Positions 1 to 9,457 are shown, counted from the first letter of the stretch. The stretch: DNA of 64,000 nt from Streptomyces tuirus (GCA_018195615.1 JAGTPG010000002.1:3414501-3478500), one strand, 5' to 3'. Translations and numbers: made by a program. Notes: generated from the letters alone by a model not told the origin.

Positions 1-103
1 TCCTCCCAGGCTGGCCCTTAGCCGTTTCAGGCGCCGTGCCACAGGCGTGCCACTACGTCCCCTCGGCGTCCTCTCCAGCCCAAAATTACTCCGCCGACCT
101 CGA

Positions 104-823
104 TCACGCCTCGCCGCGCCATTCGTAGTTTGGCTGCCGAGAAATAAAGGGAATGCGGCCATACTCTGTGTATTCCTTATCGATCCACACGGCGACTTCA
201 TGCTCAATGAAATCGAAGCACATTATGAGCGAATAGCTATCCATCTCAAGCAAGATGCGCGCGTTTTCCTCTGGATCCCGCGTCGGGTCGAAGGTCGGAC
301 GGCCGCCACTCCCTATGAAGTCGAGATCGACTCGATCAACCTTTAGGTCGCTCGATGCGAATGATTCCTGACGCACCGTCTCCAGCGCGCAGGTCGTGAC
401 TGTTTGAAGGTAGCCGAGGCCCACCAGGTCACGCCTTAGCCAGCGTCGACACCGGGCATCGAAGGCTGGCAATACGTTAATCCTGGTGACTTCCTCATTG
501 TCGAGAAAAGGCGAGAAGCGTGCGATCTTTTGGAGAGCATCAATCGCCTCTTTAGCGGTGACGTGAAAGAACTCCCTACGGCCATTGACTCGCTGATGCG
601 AGAATTTCTCATGCAGGCGCTTCTCGACCTCTGCACAGTCGGCAACCAGTTCGTCATAAGCAACGACGAAAGGCGTCGGGACTCCAGTATTACGGGAGAG
701 ATCACTTGCGCGCGCCTTGGAAGTTCCCCTAGTCAATCCGATTTTGACCAGGTCCGGGACGGATGAGTTCACGAGGATGTAGACATATCCGGCCGTCTGC
801 TCAGGCTCGTCGGTCATGGTCAT
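104..823 (-). CDS. GIY-YIG / T5orf172-type nuclease-domain protein
   Basis: The reading frame is open further upstream, but similarity to a known fold begins only at the Met-Thr-Met-Thr at 823, so I start there (239 aa); 817 is an alternative. Residues about 8-100 carry the T5orf172/MUG113 variant of the GIY-YIG fold: a YVYILVNS strand, LVKIGLTRG, an Arg/Asn segment (SDLSRNTGVP) and EVEKRLHEKF, ending in a REFFHV strand. The C-terminal half (about 100-239) matches nothing I recognise. Proteins of this family are common on phages and integrative elements; substrate and activity cannot be read from the sequence. No convincing ribosome binding site is seen. It lies alone at the window's left edge in an accessory stretch. 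Confidence 0.6.
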   Translation of the reverse strand: MTMTDEPEQTAGYVYILVNSSVPDLVKIGLTRGTSKARASDLSRNTGVPTPFVVAYDELVADCAEVEKRLHEKFSHQRVNGRREFFHVTAKEAIDALQKIARFSPFLDNEEVTRINVLPAFDARCRRWLRRDLVGLGYLQTVTTCALETVRQESFASSDLKVDRVDLDFIGSGGRPTFDPTRDPEENARILLEMDSYSLIMCFDFIEHEVAVWIDKEYTEYGRIPFISRQPNYEWRGEA

Positions 824-1175
824 GTTGTAGCAGCAGGGACTGACAAGCCGCCTCGCCTGGGCATGCTGGGCTCGGTGCCAAGCCATGAGCAGACACCCGT
901 ACCAAGATCTTGACGGTTGAGGGCGCTGCTCCTTCAACAACCGCCTACGCACCACTACCGCACCAGATCGAGCGGGGAACAGCGGGGAACCACGGTGAAA
1001 CTGGCCGCGCCCAACGAGGCTACGGACCATGCATTCGCCCAGGTCAGCGTTCAAAGTGGCTCCAAAGGGCCGCAGCTTCCCAAGCTGATGGCTCCATATG
1101 CGGAACTCAGCAGCCTTCGCAACCAGTTGCCCCACAGTCGCCCCCTGCGTGTACAGGCTCTGCCAGACTCGCTTC

Positions 1176-1436
1176 ATGGGGCGTTGCGCTGGGGTGACAC
1201 GGCAGGGGCGAGCGTGCGGAAACCCGGCCGGATGGAACGGCTACTGCCATCTGCACGGTGGTGGAGGTCGACGCAGCCGAAGCCCACGTGTCTCTGCTCC
1301 TCCACGACTTCCGCGCATGCCGGCGCGTCAGGTACCGCAGCCACATGGCAGGCGGAGAGGCTGGTTCTGGTGGCTGAGGTGGCTCTTCATGGGTTGGTTC
1401 GAGGCACTGCGTAACGCGGTAAGCCGACGCTCATAA
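1176..1436 (+). CDS. Small Cys-rich protein (CAGVTRQGRACGNPAGW motif)
   Basis: An 86-aa product that starts at the ATG at 1176, not at the longer upstream start, because the conserved block MGRCAGVTRQGRACGNP..GYCHLH begins exactly there. Three Cys and a CHLH end suggest a small metal-binding knuckle. The rest is Arg/Pro-rich, followed by a hydrophobic Trp-rich stretch (WFWWLRWLFMGWF) that could associate with membrane. Mini-proteins with this Cys motif recur in Streptomyces accessory DNA and phages; no function is known to me. It is divergent from the GIY-YIG gene. Confidence 0.5.
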   Translation: MGRCAGVTRQGRACGNPAGWNGYCHLHGGGGRRSRSPRVSAPPRLPRMPARQVPQPHGRRRGWFWWLRWLFMGWFEALRNAVSRRS

Positions 1437-1445
1437 CGGTGCTGG

Positions 1446-1508
1446 CTGGGCCGTCCCTGGGCCGTCCGGGGCCGCTCGACAGTGGCCAATGACGACCAAC
1501 GACGACCG
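1446..1508. repeat. Imperfect direct repeat, left copy (flanks accessory island)
   Basis: CTGGGCCGTCCCTGGGCCG (1446-1464) followed about 30 bases later by GACCAACGACGACCG (1494-1508). The same two blocks, each with one mismatch and in the same order, occur at 5015-5033 and 5053-5067. Such blocks could be remnants of integrase 3' ends or attachment regions; that is inference. Confidence 0.4.
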
Positions 1509-1678
1509 CCAGGCGCACGATCCCACCGCCCCTGAGCAGCAAAAACCCAGCTCACCAAGATCCCCGACAAGACCCAGGGCAAGAAGACAGGTCTTGGCTC
1601 ACCGTTTGAGACTCCACCGACCTGACCTCACAAGAGCCTCACGTCCAGGGGTATTTCAGCGACCCTGCACATTACTCG

Positions 1679-1692
1679 CAGCACATGTGCTG
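1679..1692. promoter_or_regulatory. Perfect 14-bp palindrome upstream of DUF4365 gene
   Basis: CAGCACATGTGCTG is a perfect palindrome ending 36 bases before the GTG start of the DUF4365 gene. The ACATGT core recurs at about 1708-1713. Position and symmetry fit an operator for a dimeric regulator; no regulator is identified. Confidence 0.3.
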
Positions 1693-1727
1693 TGATCTTA
1701 TGCGAGAACATGTGCCCAGGAGGATGC

Positions 1728-2582
1728 GTGCCCAGAAGGCCTATTCAACACCGAGTGGCTGCGATGGCCGTCAACGCGGTGGAGCAGATTTGGATTTCCT
1801 TAGGTCATGCGACTGACAAGGTCATGGAAGACTACGGAGAAGATCTTCTGATCCAAACTTGTCTTGATGACCGAATGGATCCATCGAGACTTTGGATCCA
1901 GGTGAAGGGCACAGAAGATGACTGCTCAGACCCACAAAAGTCCTTGCCGACCATCAGAGTGAAAGCTGAGCAGATTCTACGCTGGGCACGCAGCGCAGAC
2001 TTGGTTGTTGTTGTTCTGTGGGACACCAAGAACAACATCGGTTTCTACGCCGTCCCCGCTGGCCACTTCGATCACGTGAATCTGAGTGAGTCACGAAACG
2101 GTGAGATCCCCATAAGGTTCACACGAGACAGGCCTTTTAACGAAAGAACTGCAGCGCACCTAACTTGGTCTGCGAGAATTAGACACGCAAACAGGTCCCT
2201 CCAGTGTGCTTTGTCGAACCTGCGGGACGCTGAACGGGCGGACAGTCAGCAAGACATGGTGTTTTTCGAAAGCATCATCAAGACATTGCTGATTGACTTC
2301 TCGATAGACGTGAAAATTAGCAACCCCGACGAAACCCTAAGTGATCAGTTTGCAGAACTCGTTCAAGCTGGCGTTCGGCAATCAGAATCCACGACGCTCG
2401 AACATGCTGCAATGAAGGCTACTATTGACGCGGTACTCAAATCTGCGCACCGGAATTGTGAAGGAAACGGGCTACCCCCTACACTCGCACAGCACCTCGC
2501 AAACCCACTATGCGAGGCAATTTTTGGCAAGGCTTTGAGGGAGCTGAGCGAATCAACCAGTACCGACCGAAGCGAAGAGTGA
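1728..2582 (+). CDS. DUF4365-type (restriction-endonuclease-like) domain protein
   Basis: A 284-aa product. The GTG at 1728 is chosen because AGGAGG (1718-1723) sits just ahead of it; upstream in-frame starts lack such a site. Residues about 30-130 resemble DUF4365: a DYGEDLLIQT block, then LWIQVKGTE, the D...Q-x-K arrangement of PD-(D/E)XK-like nuclease folds, followed by a strand VVVVLWD. The C-terminal half is unassigned. Base composition is clearly less GC-rich than the neighbours, and Leu in the ISLGHA segment is encoded by TTA (1800-1802), so translation should depend on bldA tRNA in Streptomyces. Both features fit horizontal acquisition. A role in DNA defence is possible but unproven. 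Confidence 0.6.
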   Translation: MPRRPIQHRVAAMAVNAVEQIWISLGHATDKVMEDYGEDLLIQTCLDDRMDPSRLWIQVKGTEDDCSDPQKSLPTIRVKAEQILRWARSADLVVVVLWDTKNNIGFYAVPAGHFDHVNLSESRNGEIPIRFTRDRPFNERTAAHLTWSARIRHANRSLQCALSNLRDAERADSQQDMVFFESIIKTLLIDFSIDVKISNPDETLSDQFAELVQAGVRQSESTTLEHAAMKATIDAVLKSAHRNCEGNGLPPTLAQHLANPLCEAIFGKALRELSESTSTDRSEE

Positions 2583-2887
2583 CTGACTACTGTTCAGGCG
2601 TCCAGCCCGCGAAGCACATGAGAGGGCGACCTCTTGGAGCCGAGGCTCATGGACTCCCCGTGGACGAGCGGCCACTGATCTGGCCTGGTTGACCCGCTGA
2701 CATGCGCCTTCTCCGAGAAGAGAAGGGCCCCTCCGGAGCCGTTGCAGTACAGCAGAGAAGTACGGCAACCACGATTATCAGGCTCGGCCCCACCGCACCG
2801 TGCCAGGTGCACGCCGGACGAGAACAGGGAGCCCCGGAGCATGGCCGAGGCTCCCTGCGGCACTGCACACCGCTGCCGCTCAGCCCC
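2583..2887. other. Intergenic region between convergent genes
   Basis: About 300 bases between the convergent DUF4365 gene and the small-gene operon. Apart from the hairpin at 2826-2856 I see no coding signal; several short open frames overlap here on both strands without ribosome binding sites. Confidence 0.4.
2826..2856 (-). terminator. Hairpin downstream of small-gene operon
   Basis: An 8-bp perfect stem, AGGGAGCC paired with GGCTCCCT, with a 15-base loop, lies 31 bases past the stop codon of the gene at 2888. There is no T-run, as is usual for Streptomyces terminators. Confidence 0.45.
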
Positions 2888-3184
2888 TCAAGGGCGTCCA
2901 GGCACAACGGGCGTGCGTCCGCGACTGGTCGCTACACGCAGCACGTCTCGCAGTGCGCTCGTCAGTTGGGCAGCGAGAAGGTTGAGCTCCTCCGGGTCCT
3001 CGGTTTCGTCGTCGAGTACCTGATGTGAGTGCTCCAGCAGTTGAGACGCCATCCCGAGCTGGAAGGCCTCGATGTGGTCCGCCAGGCGGGAGACGTAGCC
3101 GCCTTGGTCATCGGTGCTCAAGTAGCACGGCTTGCCGTCCGGCCCTGCCCACGGGAGAAGTCTCAGTTCGTCATGTGCCGTCAT
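2888..3184 (-). CDS. Small conserved hypothetical protein
   Basis: A 98-aa acidic protein (MTAHDELRLLPWAG...) without recognisable catalytic motif. The middle, YVSRLADHIEAFQLGMASQLL..., is predicted mostly helical. A GAGAGGGG ribosome site precedes the ATG. The start codon overlaps the stop of the preceding gene by four bases, so it is translationally coupled as the last of a four-gene leftward run. Short proteins of this kind are often seen beside GntR regulators in Streptomyces integrative elements; no function is known. Confidence 0.6.
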   Translation of the reverse strand: MTAHDELRLLPWAGPDGKPCYLSTDDQGGYVSRLADHIEAFQLGMASQLLEHSHQVLDDETEDPEELNLLAAQLTSALRDVLRVATSRGRTPVVPGRP

Positions 3185-3444
3185 CCCCGTGTGCCCCTCT
3201 CGGTGATCTCGGCGCTGAGCGTTGGCGTGCCACTCGATGCCGACCCGCTCACCGCGTCACCTCTGGGCTGAGGCCGGCCGGGTGCCGCGTGGCACAGGCA
3301 ATCGCAAGCCTCGTAAATCAAGGGAAGGTCGACCGGCGCCAACTCCGGCGACGACTCCGCGCAGGCGTGATGCGTGCCGATCTGGCACGCAGTCGAGCGG
3401 TACGAGGCTTCCGAGCCAAGGGCTCGCCGCCGTGATGGCATCAC
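3181..3444 (-). CDS. Small Cys/His protein, operon member
   Basis: An 87-aa product, possibly with a later true start. The core THHACAESSPELAPVDLPLIY..CDCLCH has spaced Cys and His residues that look like a small zinc site; this block recurs in short Streptomyces proteins as I remember them. Both ends overlap neighbours by four bases (ATGA type), which supports the frame over competing frames. Function unknown. Confidence 0.5.
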   Translation of the reverse strand: MMPSRRRALGSEASYRSTACQIGTHHACAESSPELAPVDLPLIYEACDCLCHAAPGRPQPRGDAVSGSASSGTPTLSAEITERGTRG

Positions 3445-3752
3445 TGAACCCCCAGGAGGGTCGACCTGGCGTCGGCTGGGAGATAGGGAGCGAGGACGAC
3501 CCTAGGTCGGCGTGCGCGCTCTTCATGCACCAGTACATACGGACGGACAAGTGCGGTGTCCTCACCCCGGAGTGGCTGCCAGTGACCCGCCCTGTCGAGA
3601 GCCTGGCCCAGTACGACCGTCGACTCGTCGGCGAATGCAGCGGAAGCGGGAGCAAGCGTCGGCCGGGACGGCCGTAAGGGTCGGCGGTGCCTCCCCTTGG
3701 GGAAGTACCGCTTTCTGGCAAGCGAGGCGGCACGGCGGATACGGTTGAGCAC
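3441..3752 (-). CDS. Small basic conserved hypothetical protein
   Basis: A 103-aa, Arg-rich protein. N-terminal MLNRIRRAASLARKRYFPKG is strongly basic; the C-terminal part contains a conserved-looking PLRGEDTALVRPYVLVHEER block that I have seen in other Streptomyces hypotheticals. It overlaps the next gene by four bases and follows the gene at 3765 after 12 bases, so the four genes form one transcription unit. No assigned role. Confidence 0.55.
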   Translation of the reverse strand: MLNRIRRAASLARKRYFPKGRHRRPLRPSRPTLAPASAAFADESTVVLGQALDRAGHWQPLRGEDTALVRPYVLVHEERARRPRVVLAPYLPADARSTLLGVQ

Positions 3753-3764
3753 GCTGGTCAGCTC

Positions 3765-4043
3765 CTATCGCTGATAGCTCGGTCCCCCGACGTTGCCCGT
3801 CGTGGGGACCGCTTTGTTTACGACCGCCCAGAGGGTGCGGTCGTTGAGGTTCGTGGCGAGGAGCCCGAACCGATCGGCCTCAGCCACTGCTTCCAGGACC
3901 TCCCGCCATAAGTCGGCGGTGAGTGATTCCGGTACCTCCGCCTCGATCGACGTGTGCCGGTCGTGCTCTTCCACGCGCGCCGGAAGCCCGAGGCCGGACA
4001 GCCGGGCAGCGATGGCTGCCGCGCGAACTCCCGAAGCGGGCAC
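3765..4043 (-). CDS. Small conserved hypothetical, first gene of operon divergent from GntR
   Basis: A 92-aa protein starting with GTG at 4043. A clear GGAGG lies seven bases upstream and decides the start. The sequence alternates helix and strand (AAIAARLSGLGLPARVEEHDRHTSIEAEVPE...), compatible with a small alpha/beta fold; no motif is recognised. It is the promoter-proximal gene of the four-gene leftward run. Its promoter region is shared with the GntR gene and contains two CTAGT-N2-ACTAG sites, so GntR control is likely. Confidence 0.6.
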   Translation of the reverse strand: MPASGVRAAAIAARLSGLGLPARVEEHDRHTSIEAEVPESLTADLWREVLEAVAEADRFGLLATNLNDRTLWAVVNKAVPTTGNVGGPSYQR

Positions 4044-4082
4044 AGGGCAGCCTCCGTTAACCGGCGATCACTTTGAGTGAAG

Positions 4083-4113
4083 CTAGTTAACTAGGCTAGA
4101 GCTAGTGGACTAG
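4083..4113. promoter_or_regulatory. Paired palindromic operators in divergent GntR promoter
   Basis: CTAGTTAACTAG (4083-4094) is a perfect palindrome and CTAGTGGACTAG (4102-4113) differs only at the centre; their starts are 19 bases apart. They lie between the divergent start codons at 4043 and 4123, ending nine bases before the GntR ATG. The expected owner is the adjacent GntR protein acting on both directions. Confidence 0.6.
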
Positions 4114-4122
4114 ATTTTCCAT

Positions 4123-4878
4123 ATGTCTGAGCAGCCGCCCTACCTCCGTATCGCCGACGAACTCCGGCGGCGGATCGCGGAGCACGTGTGGGAGCCGGGA
4201 GACCGGCTGCCGTCGCGCGCTCAGATCGGCCAGGAGTGCGGCGTCGGCGAGAACGTGGTTCGCCGCGCGCAGGAGCTGCTGATCTCCCAGGGTGTGCTGG
4301 AAGGTCGCGCCGGATCGGGGACCTACGTCGCCGAGCCCCGGCCACGGGTGCGGGTCGTCCGGTCGTCTGCGCGCGAGCAGCCTGAGAAGTCGCCCTTCCG
4401 TGCCGATATGAAGGCTCTGGGCAAGCAAGGCGACTGGGAGAGCAAGACCGACGCCAAGGTGCCGGCCCCGGCAGACATCGCTACGCGGTTGGGCATCGCC
4501 GAGGGCGATCTGTGCGTCAGGACGGCGTACGAGTTCCTGGCCGACGGCAGGCCGGTGCAGCTGTCGACAAGTTGGGAGCCGTACGACCTCACCGCAGGCA
4601 CGCTCGTCGTTCTCCCCGAGGGAGGCCCGCACGCAGGGGCCGGTGTCGTGAACCGCATGGCCGCGATCGGCGTCACCGTCAGCCACGCCGTGGAACGGCC
4701 GGAACCGCGACAGGCGACCGCCGAGGAGGCCTCTCTTCTGGGCATCCAGAAGGCCGCACTCGTCACGCACATCCGGCGGACGTACTACAGCGACCAGGGG
4801 CGACCCGTCGAGACAGCGGACATCGTCGTGCCCGCCGCTCACTGCGAGATCGTCTACGAGATCCCGATCAACCGGTAG
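4123..4878 (+). CDS. GntR-family transcriptional regulator (HutC/UTRA type)
   Basis: A 251-aa regulator. Residues 6-72 form the GntR winged helix (YLRIADELRRRIAEHVWEPGDRLPS..., ending in GSGTYVAEPRP). Residues about 100-245 form a UTRA effector domain, with LCVRTAYEFLADGRPVQLSTSWEP and a final IRRTYYSDQGRPVE block. The leader between the operators and the ATG is about nine bases with no Shine-Dalgarno site, so the transcript may be near-leaderless. Relatives on Streptomyces integrative elements (KorSA-like) repress transfer or maintenance genes; here the obvious targets are itself and the divergent four-gene operon. The ligand is unknown. Confidence 0.85.
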   Translation: MSEQPPYLRIADELRRRIAEHVWEPGDRLPSRAQIGQECGVGENVVRRAQELLISQGVLEGRAGSGTYVAEPRPRVRVVRSSAREQPEKSPFRADMKALGKQGDWESKTDAKVPAPADIATRLGIAEGDLCVRTAYEFLADGRPVQLSTSWEPYDLTAGTLVVLPEGGPHAGAGVVNRMAAIGVTVSHAVERPEPRQATAEEASLLGIQKAALVTHIRRTYYSDQGRPVETADIVVPAAHCEIVYEIPINR

Positions 4879-5211
4879 GCACAAACTTCGCGCGCGGGCT
4901 GCGGCGGCGCTTTGGCGCGTCCACGTCTATCAAGCGGTGAGGGAGGTCAGCTCTGCCGTTCACGTCGCGACGGTGGCCCAACCCCCGTACAACGCTGCCA
5001 TCGAGTGATCATCCCTGGGCCGTCTCTGGGCCGCGCGAGGGCGCCCGAGGCCGACCAACGGCGACCGACAGTGACAAACGAGTCTCGGTGGCCCACCGCG
5101 AATCCCCAGGTCAGAGCCCCCCGGCCAGACGCGTTTCCACCCAGGGGTAGCGGTACGGCAAGATGGGGTGTATCTGCCCACTGCCAGATTCAAGCTGCCG
5201 GACGGTTTCTC
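4879..5211. other. Junction region between accessory island and ettA
   Basis: 333 bases with no gene I can support. It contains the right copy of the CTGGGCCGTC repeat and presumably the ettA promoter. An upstream extension of the ettA frame passes through here but lacks family similarity. Confidence 0.4.
5015..5067. repeat. Imperfect direct repeat, right copy
   Basis: CTGGGCCGTCTCTGGGCCG (5015-5033) and GACCAACGGCGACCG (5053-5067) match the two blocks at 1446-1508 with one mismatch each. Together they bracket the DUF4365, small-gene and GntR section. Confidence 0.4.
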
Positions 5212-6875
<1,664 letters not shown>

Positions 6876-6877
6876 TC

Positions 6878-7300
6878 TTGCGGCACATCTACCGCTGCCC
6901 GCTGCGCTGGGCGGACATGGACGCGTACGGCCACGTCAACAACGTGGTGTTCCTCCGCTACCTGGAGGAGGCCCGTATCGACTTCCTGTTCCGCCCGGAG
7001 AAGGACTTCAAGCAGGGGTCCGTGGTGGCACGCCATGAGATCGACTACAAGCGGCAGCTCGTCCACCGGCACACCCCCGTGGACATCGAGCTGTGGGTCA
7101 CGGAGATAAGGGCCGCGTCCTTCACCCTCACCTACGAGGTGAAGGACGACGACCTGGTCTATGTGCGGGCCTCGACGGTGATAGTGCCGTTCGACTTCGA
7201 GACACAGCGCCCGCGCCGGATCACCGCGGAGGAGCGGGAGTTCCTCGAGGAGTACAGGGACGACTCCGCCGACGAGAAGGAGGAGGCCGTCGCCGCATGA
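6878..7300 (+). CDS. Acyl-CoA thioesterase, 4HBT hotdog family
   Basis: A 140-aa hotdog-fold thioesterase of the YbgC/FadM type that hydrolyses acyl-CoA thioesters in the cytosol. WADMDAYGHVNNVVFLRYLEEAR contains the catalytic Asp region and the conserved GHVNN. TTG at 6878 is the only plausible start after the ettA stop (6873-6875); the first residues are uncertain. The stop overlaps the ATG of the next gene (ATGA), so ettA, this gene and the next form one operon, an arrangement I remember as usual in Streptomyces. Substrate unknown. Confidence 0.75.
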   Translation: MRHIYRCPLRWADMDAYGHVNNVVFLRYLEEARIDFLFRPEKDFKQGSVVARHEIDYKRQLVHRHTPVDIELWVTEIRAASFTLTYEVKDDDLVYVRASTVIVPFDFETQRPRRITAEEREFLEEYRDDSADEKEEAVAA

Positions 7301-7964
7301 CGGTGCTCCACCTCGCCGACGAGGGGAGGCGGCGGATCTCGCGGCCTTCCTCTCCCGGCTGCTCCACTACGACCGTGGAGCAGCGGTGCGTCTGCAGGCC
7401 GCGGGCACCGCGCTCGCCGTTTTCGGACGTCCGCCGTCCTTCGAGGTGCTGGCCATCCGCGCGGTGCGGCTGGCCAAGCCGTACGAGAACGGGCTGGACG
7501 TCACGCTGGACGTGACCGTCTCCGCCGGTGAGTTCCTGGAGTCGGTGGACGAGAAGGGCGCCACGGCCGTCGTGCCGGACGCGGTGACCGGGCCACCGTG
7601 GGCGGGCGTGCTGCCGCCGCGCGGCGGCTGGCGGCCCGAGCCGGGGCTGCCGGCGCCCGACGCCCTGCGGTCCCTGGTGGCCGCCGGGGTCGCCGAGTTC
7701 CGCTCCCGTACGCAGGAGTTGCCGTCCGAGCGGCGGACGAGGGCCGAGCTGGACCGGATCGGGCGGGACATCTGGTCCCGTACGGTCGGCGACACCCGGC
7801 TCCCCGTGCGGGTCGTGCACGCCGCGCAGTCGCTCGGCTTCCTGCGGCCCGGGGCGCCTCTGGCGCTGTTCTCGTCGGGCGCATGGCTCAGGCTGCGCAC
7901 CCCGTTCGGGTCCGTCGCCGTACGACGGGCCGGGCTCGGGGCGCTGGACGTGAGCGTCCGCTGA
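7297..7964 (+). CDS. Conserved hypothetical protein (frameshift at ~7323)
   Basis: About 222 aa once corrected. The ATG overlaps the thioesterase stop by four bases. The first ten codons (MTVLHLADEG) then leave frame; adding one G to GGGG at 7323-7326 joins them to EAADLAAFLSRLLHYDRGAAVRLQAAG, which continues to 7964. The segment GPPWAGVLPPRGGW and the C-terminal VHAAQSLGFLRPG...LASGAWLRLRTPFGSVAVRR are the conserved parts in other streptomycetes as I recall them. No catalytic motif or membrane segment is seen. It is always a neighbour of ettA in my memory, so a housekeeping role is plausible but unnamed. Confidence 0.65.
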
Positions 7965-7980
7965 CCAGCCCCCGAGGGTC

Positions 7981-8394
7981 TCAGCCGGGCGCGTTCACCA
8001 TCGACGCCGCCGCGTACGTCAGGTAGTTCCACAGCGTGCGCTCGTGCTCCTCGGACAGCCCGAGCTCCTCGACGGCGACCCGCATGTGCTTCAGCCACGC
8101 GTCGTGCGCCGCACGGTCGACCGTGAAGGGCGCGTGCCGCATCCGCAGACGCGGGTGACCGCGGTTGTCGCTGTACGTCGTGGGGCCGCCCCAGTACTGG
8201 ATGAGGAACAGCGCGAGGCGCTCCTCGGCCGGGCCCAGGTCCTCCTCGGGGTACATGGGCCGCAGCAGCGGGTCCTCGGCGACTCCCTCGTAGAAACGGT
8301 GGACGAGCCGACGGAAGGTCTCCTCCCCGCCGACCTGCTCGTAGAAGGTCTGCTCCTGAAGCGTGCCGCGCCGAATCTCATTCACGCCCTCCAT
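7981..8394 (-). CDS. glbO: Group II truncated haemoglobin (trHbO)
   Basis: A 137-aa truncated globin of the O type, a cytosolic haem protein implicated in oxygen and NO/peroxide chemistry. Visible features are TFYEQVGGEETFRRLVHRFYEGVAEDPLLRPMYPEEDL (A-B and CD/E region), the group II W-containing segment FLIQYWGGPTTYSDNRGHPRLRMRH with the proximal His in HPRLRMRH, and the terminal helix ERTLWNYLTYAAASM. Length matches the family. It is convergent with the gene ending at 7964 and divergent from the methyltransferase; the 67-base gap must hold both promoters. Confidence 0.9.
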   Translation of the reverse strand: MEGVNEIRRGTLQEQTFYEQVGGEETFRRLVHRFYEGVAEDPLLRPMYPEEDLGPAEERLALFLIQYWGGPTTYSDNRGHPRLRMRHAPFTVDRAAHDAWLKHMRVAVEELGLSEEHERTLWNYLTYAAASMVNAPG

Positions 8395-8461
8395 GCTCTC
8401 AGACGCGGAGACATAGGACTCAAGGCCTAGGACCGGCGCCGGTTGCCCTTACTGTGGGGGT

Positions 8462-9445
8462 ATGGGCGGGCATGCTCCCGACAGGGAATCGGACGGTCTC
8501 GCCGCCTCCGCGCGGGCGGGACTGGTGCGCCGGATCGACGCGAGCGGGGCCTGGGCCACCGATCCGGTGTGGCGGGAGGCGTTCGCGGCGGTCCCGCGTC
8601 ACCTCTTCGTGCCGTACTACTACGTCGGCGTGGCCGGCGGGTACGAACGCCGGTGGGGCGAGAGCCCGGACCCGCAGGCGCGTGAACGGTGGATACGGGG
8701 CGCCTACGAGGACACCCCACTGGCGACCCGGCTGCGCGACGGCGAACTGCTGTCGTCCAGCAGCCAGCCCTCCCTGATGGCTGACATGCTGGCCGCGCTG
8801 CGTGTGGAGGACGGCAACACGGTCCTGGAGATCGGCGCCGGCACCGGCTACAACGCCGCGCTGCTCGCCCACCGGCTGGGCGACGACAAGGTCACCACCG
8901 TCGATCTCGACCCGGAGATCACCGAGTCGGCCCGCCGGCACCTGGACGCGGCCGGGTACCGCCCGGTCGTCGTCACGGGCGACGGCGCCCGGGGTGTGCC
9001 CGAGCGGGCGCCGTTCGACCGGATCATCGCGACGTGCGCGCTGAGCACCGTGCCGCGCGCCTGGCTCGCCCAGAGCCGCCCCGGTGGCCGGATCCTCATG
9101 CCGCTGGCCACCGGCCTGGTCGTGCTCACGGTGCGCGACGCCGGGCACGCCGAGGGACGTTTCCTGCACACCCCCGCCTACTTCGTGCCGTTGCGCGGGA
9201 CGAGCCGGCCCGGGGGCGAGCCGCTCCAGCTGGGCGGGGTGCCCCGTCGGGCCAGGGAGGACGACCTGTTCCGTTTCCTGCTGGCCCTGACCCGCGGCAG
9301 CCTCGATCCGCAGGAGGCGCACTCGCTGTGGGAGCAGGAGCGCATGCCGCAGCGGGAGCGCTACGGCATCACGGTCAGCGGTGACCGGGAGTGGGCCTGG
9401 CTGGACGACCCGGAGGGGCCGTACGCCTGGCCCCTCCCGTCCTGA
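8462..9445 (+). CDS. PCMT-like methyltransferase
   Basis: A 327-aa SAM-dependent methyltransferase of the protein-L-isoaspartate O-methyltransferase family. An N-terminal segment (FAAVPRHLFVPYYY) is typical of PCMT-like proteins. Motif I VLEIGAGTGYNAAL (about 121-134), an acidic VDLDPEI loop and FDRIIATCAL follow. The C-terminal 100 residues extend beyond bacterial PCMT, as in the Streptomyces forms that accompany lanthipeptide clusters, but no precursor peptide gene is seen here. The ATG at 8462 has GGGGG directly before it, too close for a normal ribosome site, so the mRNA may be leaderless. Substrate unknown. Confidence 0.8.
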   Translation: MGGHAPDRESDGLAASARAGLVRRIDASGAWATDPVWREAFAAVPRHLFVPYYYVGVAGGYERRWGESPDPQARERWIRGAYEDTPLATRLRDGELLSSSSQPSLMADMLAALRVEDGNTVLEIGAGTGYNAALLAHRLGDDKVTTVDLDPEITESARRHLDAAGYRPVVVTGDGARGVPERAPFDRIIATCALSTVPRAWLAQSRPGGRILMPLATGLVVLTVRDAGHAEGRFLHTPAYFVPLRGTSRPGGEPLQLGGVPRRAREDDLFRFLLALTRGSLDPQEAHSLWEQERMPQRERYGITVSGDREWAWLDDPEGPYAWPLPS

Positions 9446-9457
9446 TCCGGGAAGGGC

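Noticed and set aside
1489..1695. 68-codon plus frame
   Set aside because: No ribosome site, low-complexity Arg/Pro content, and it overlaps the repeat and palindrome upstream of the DUF4365 gene.
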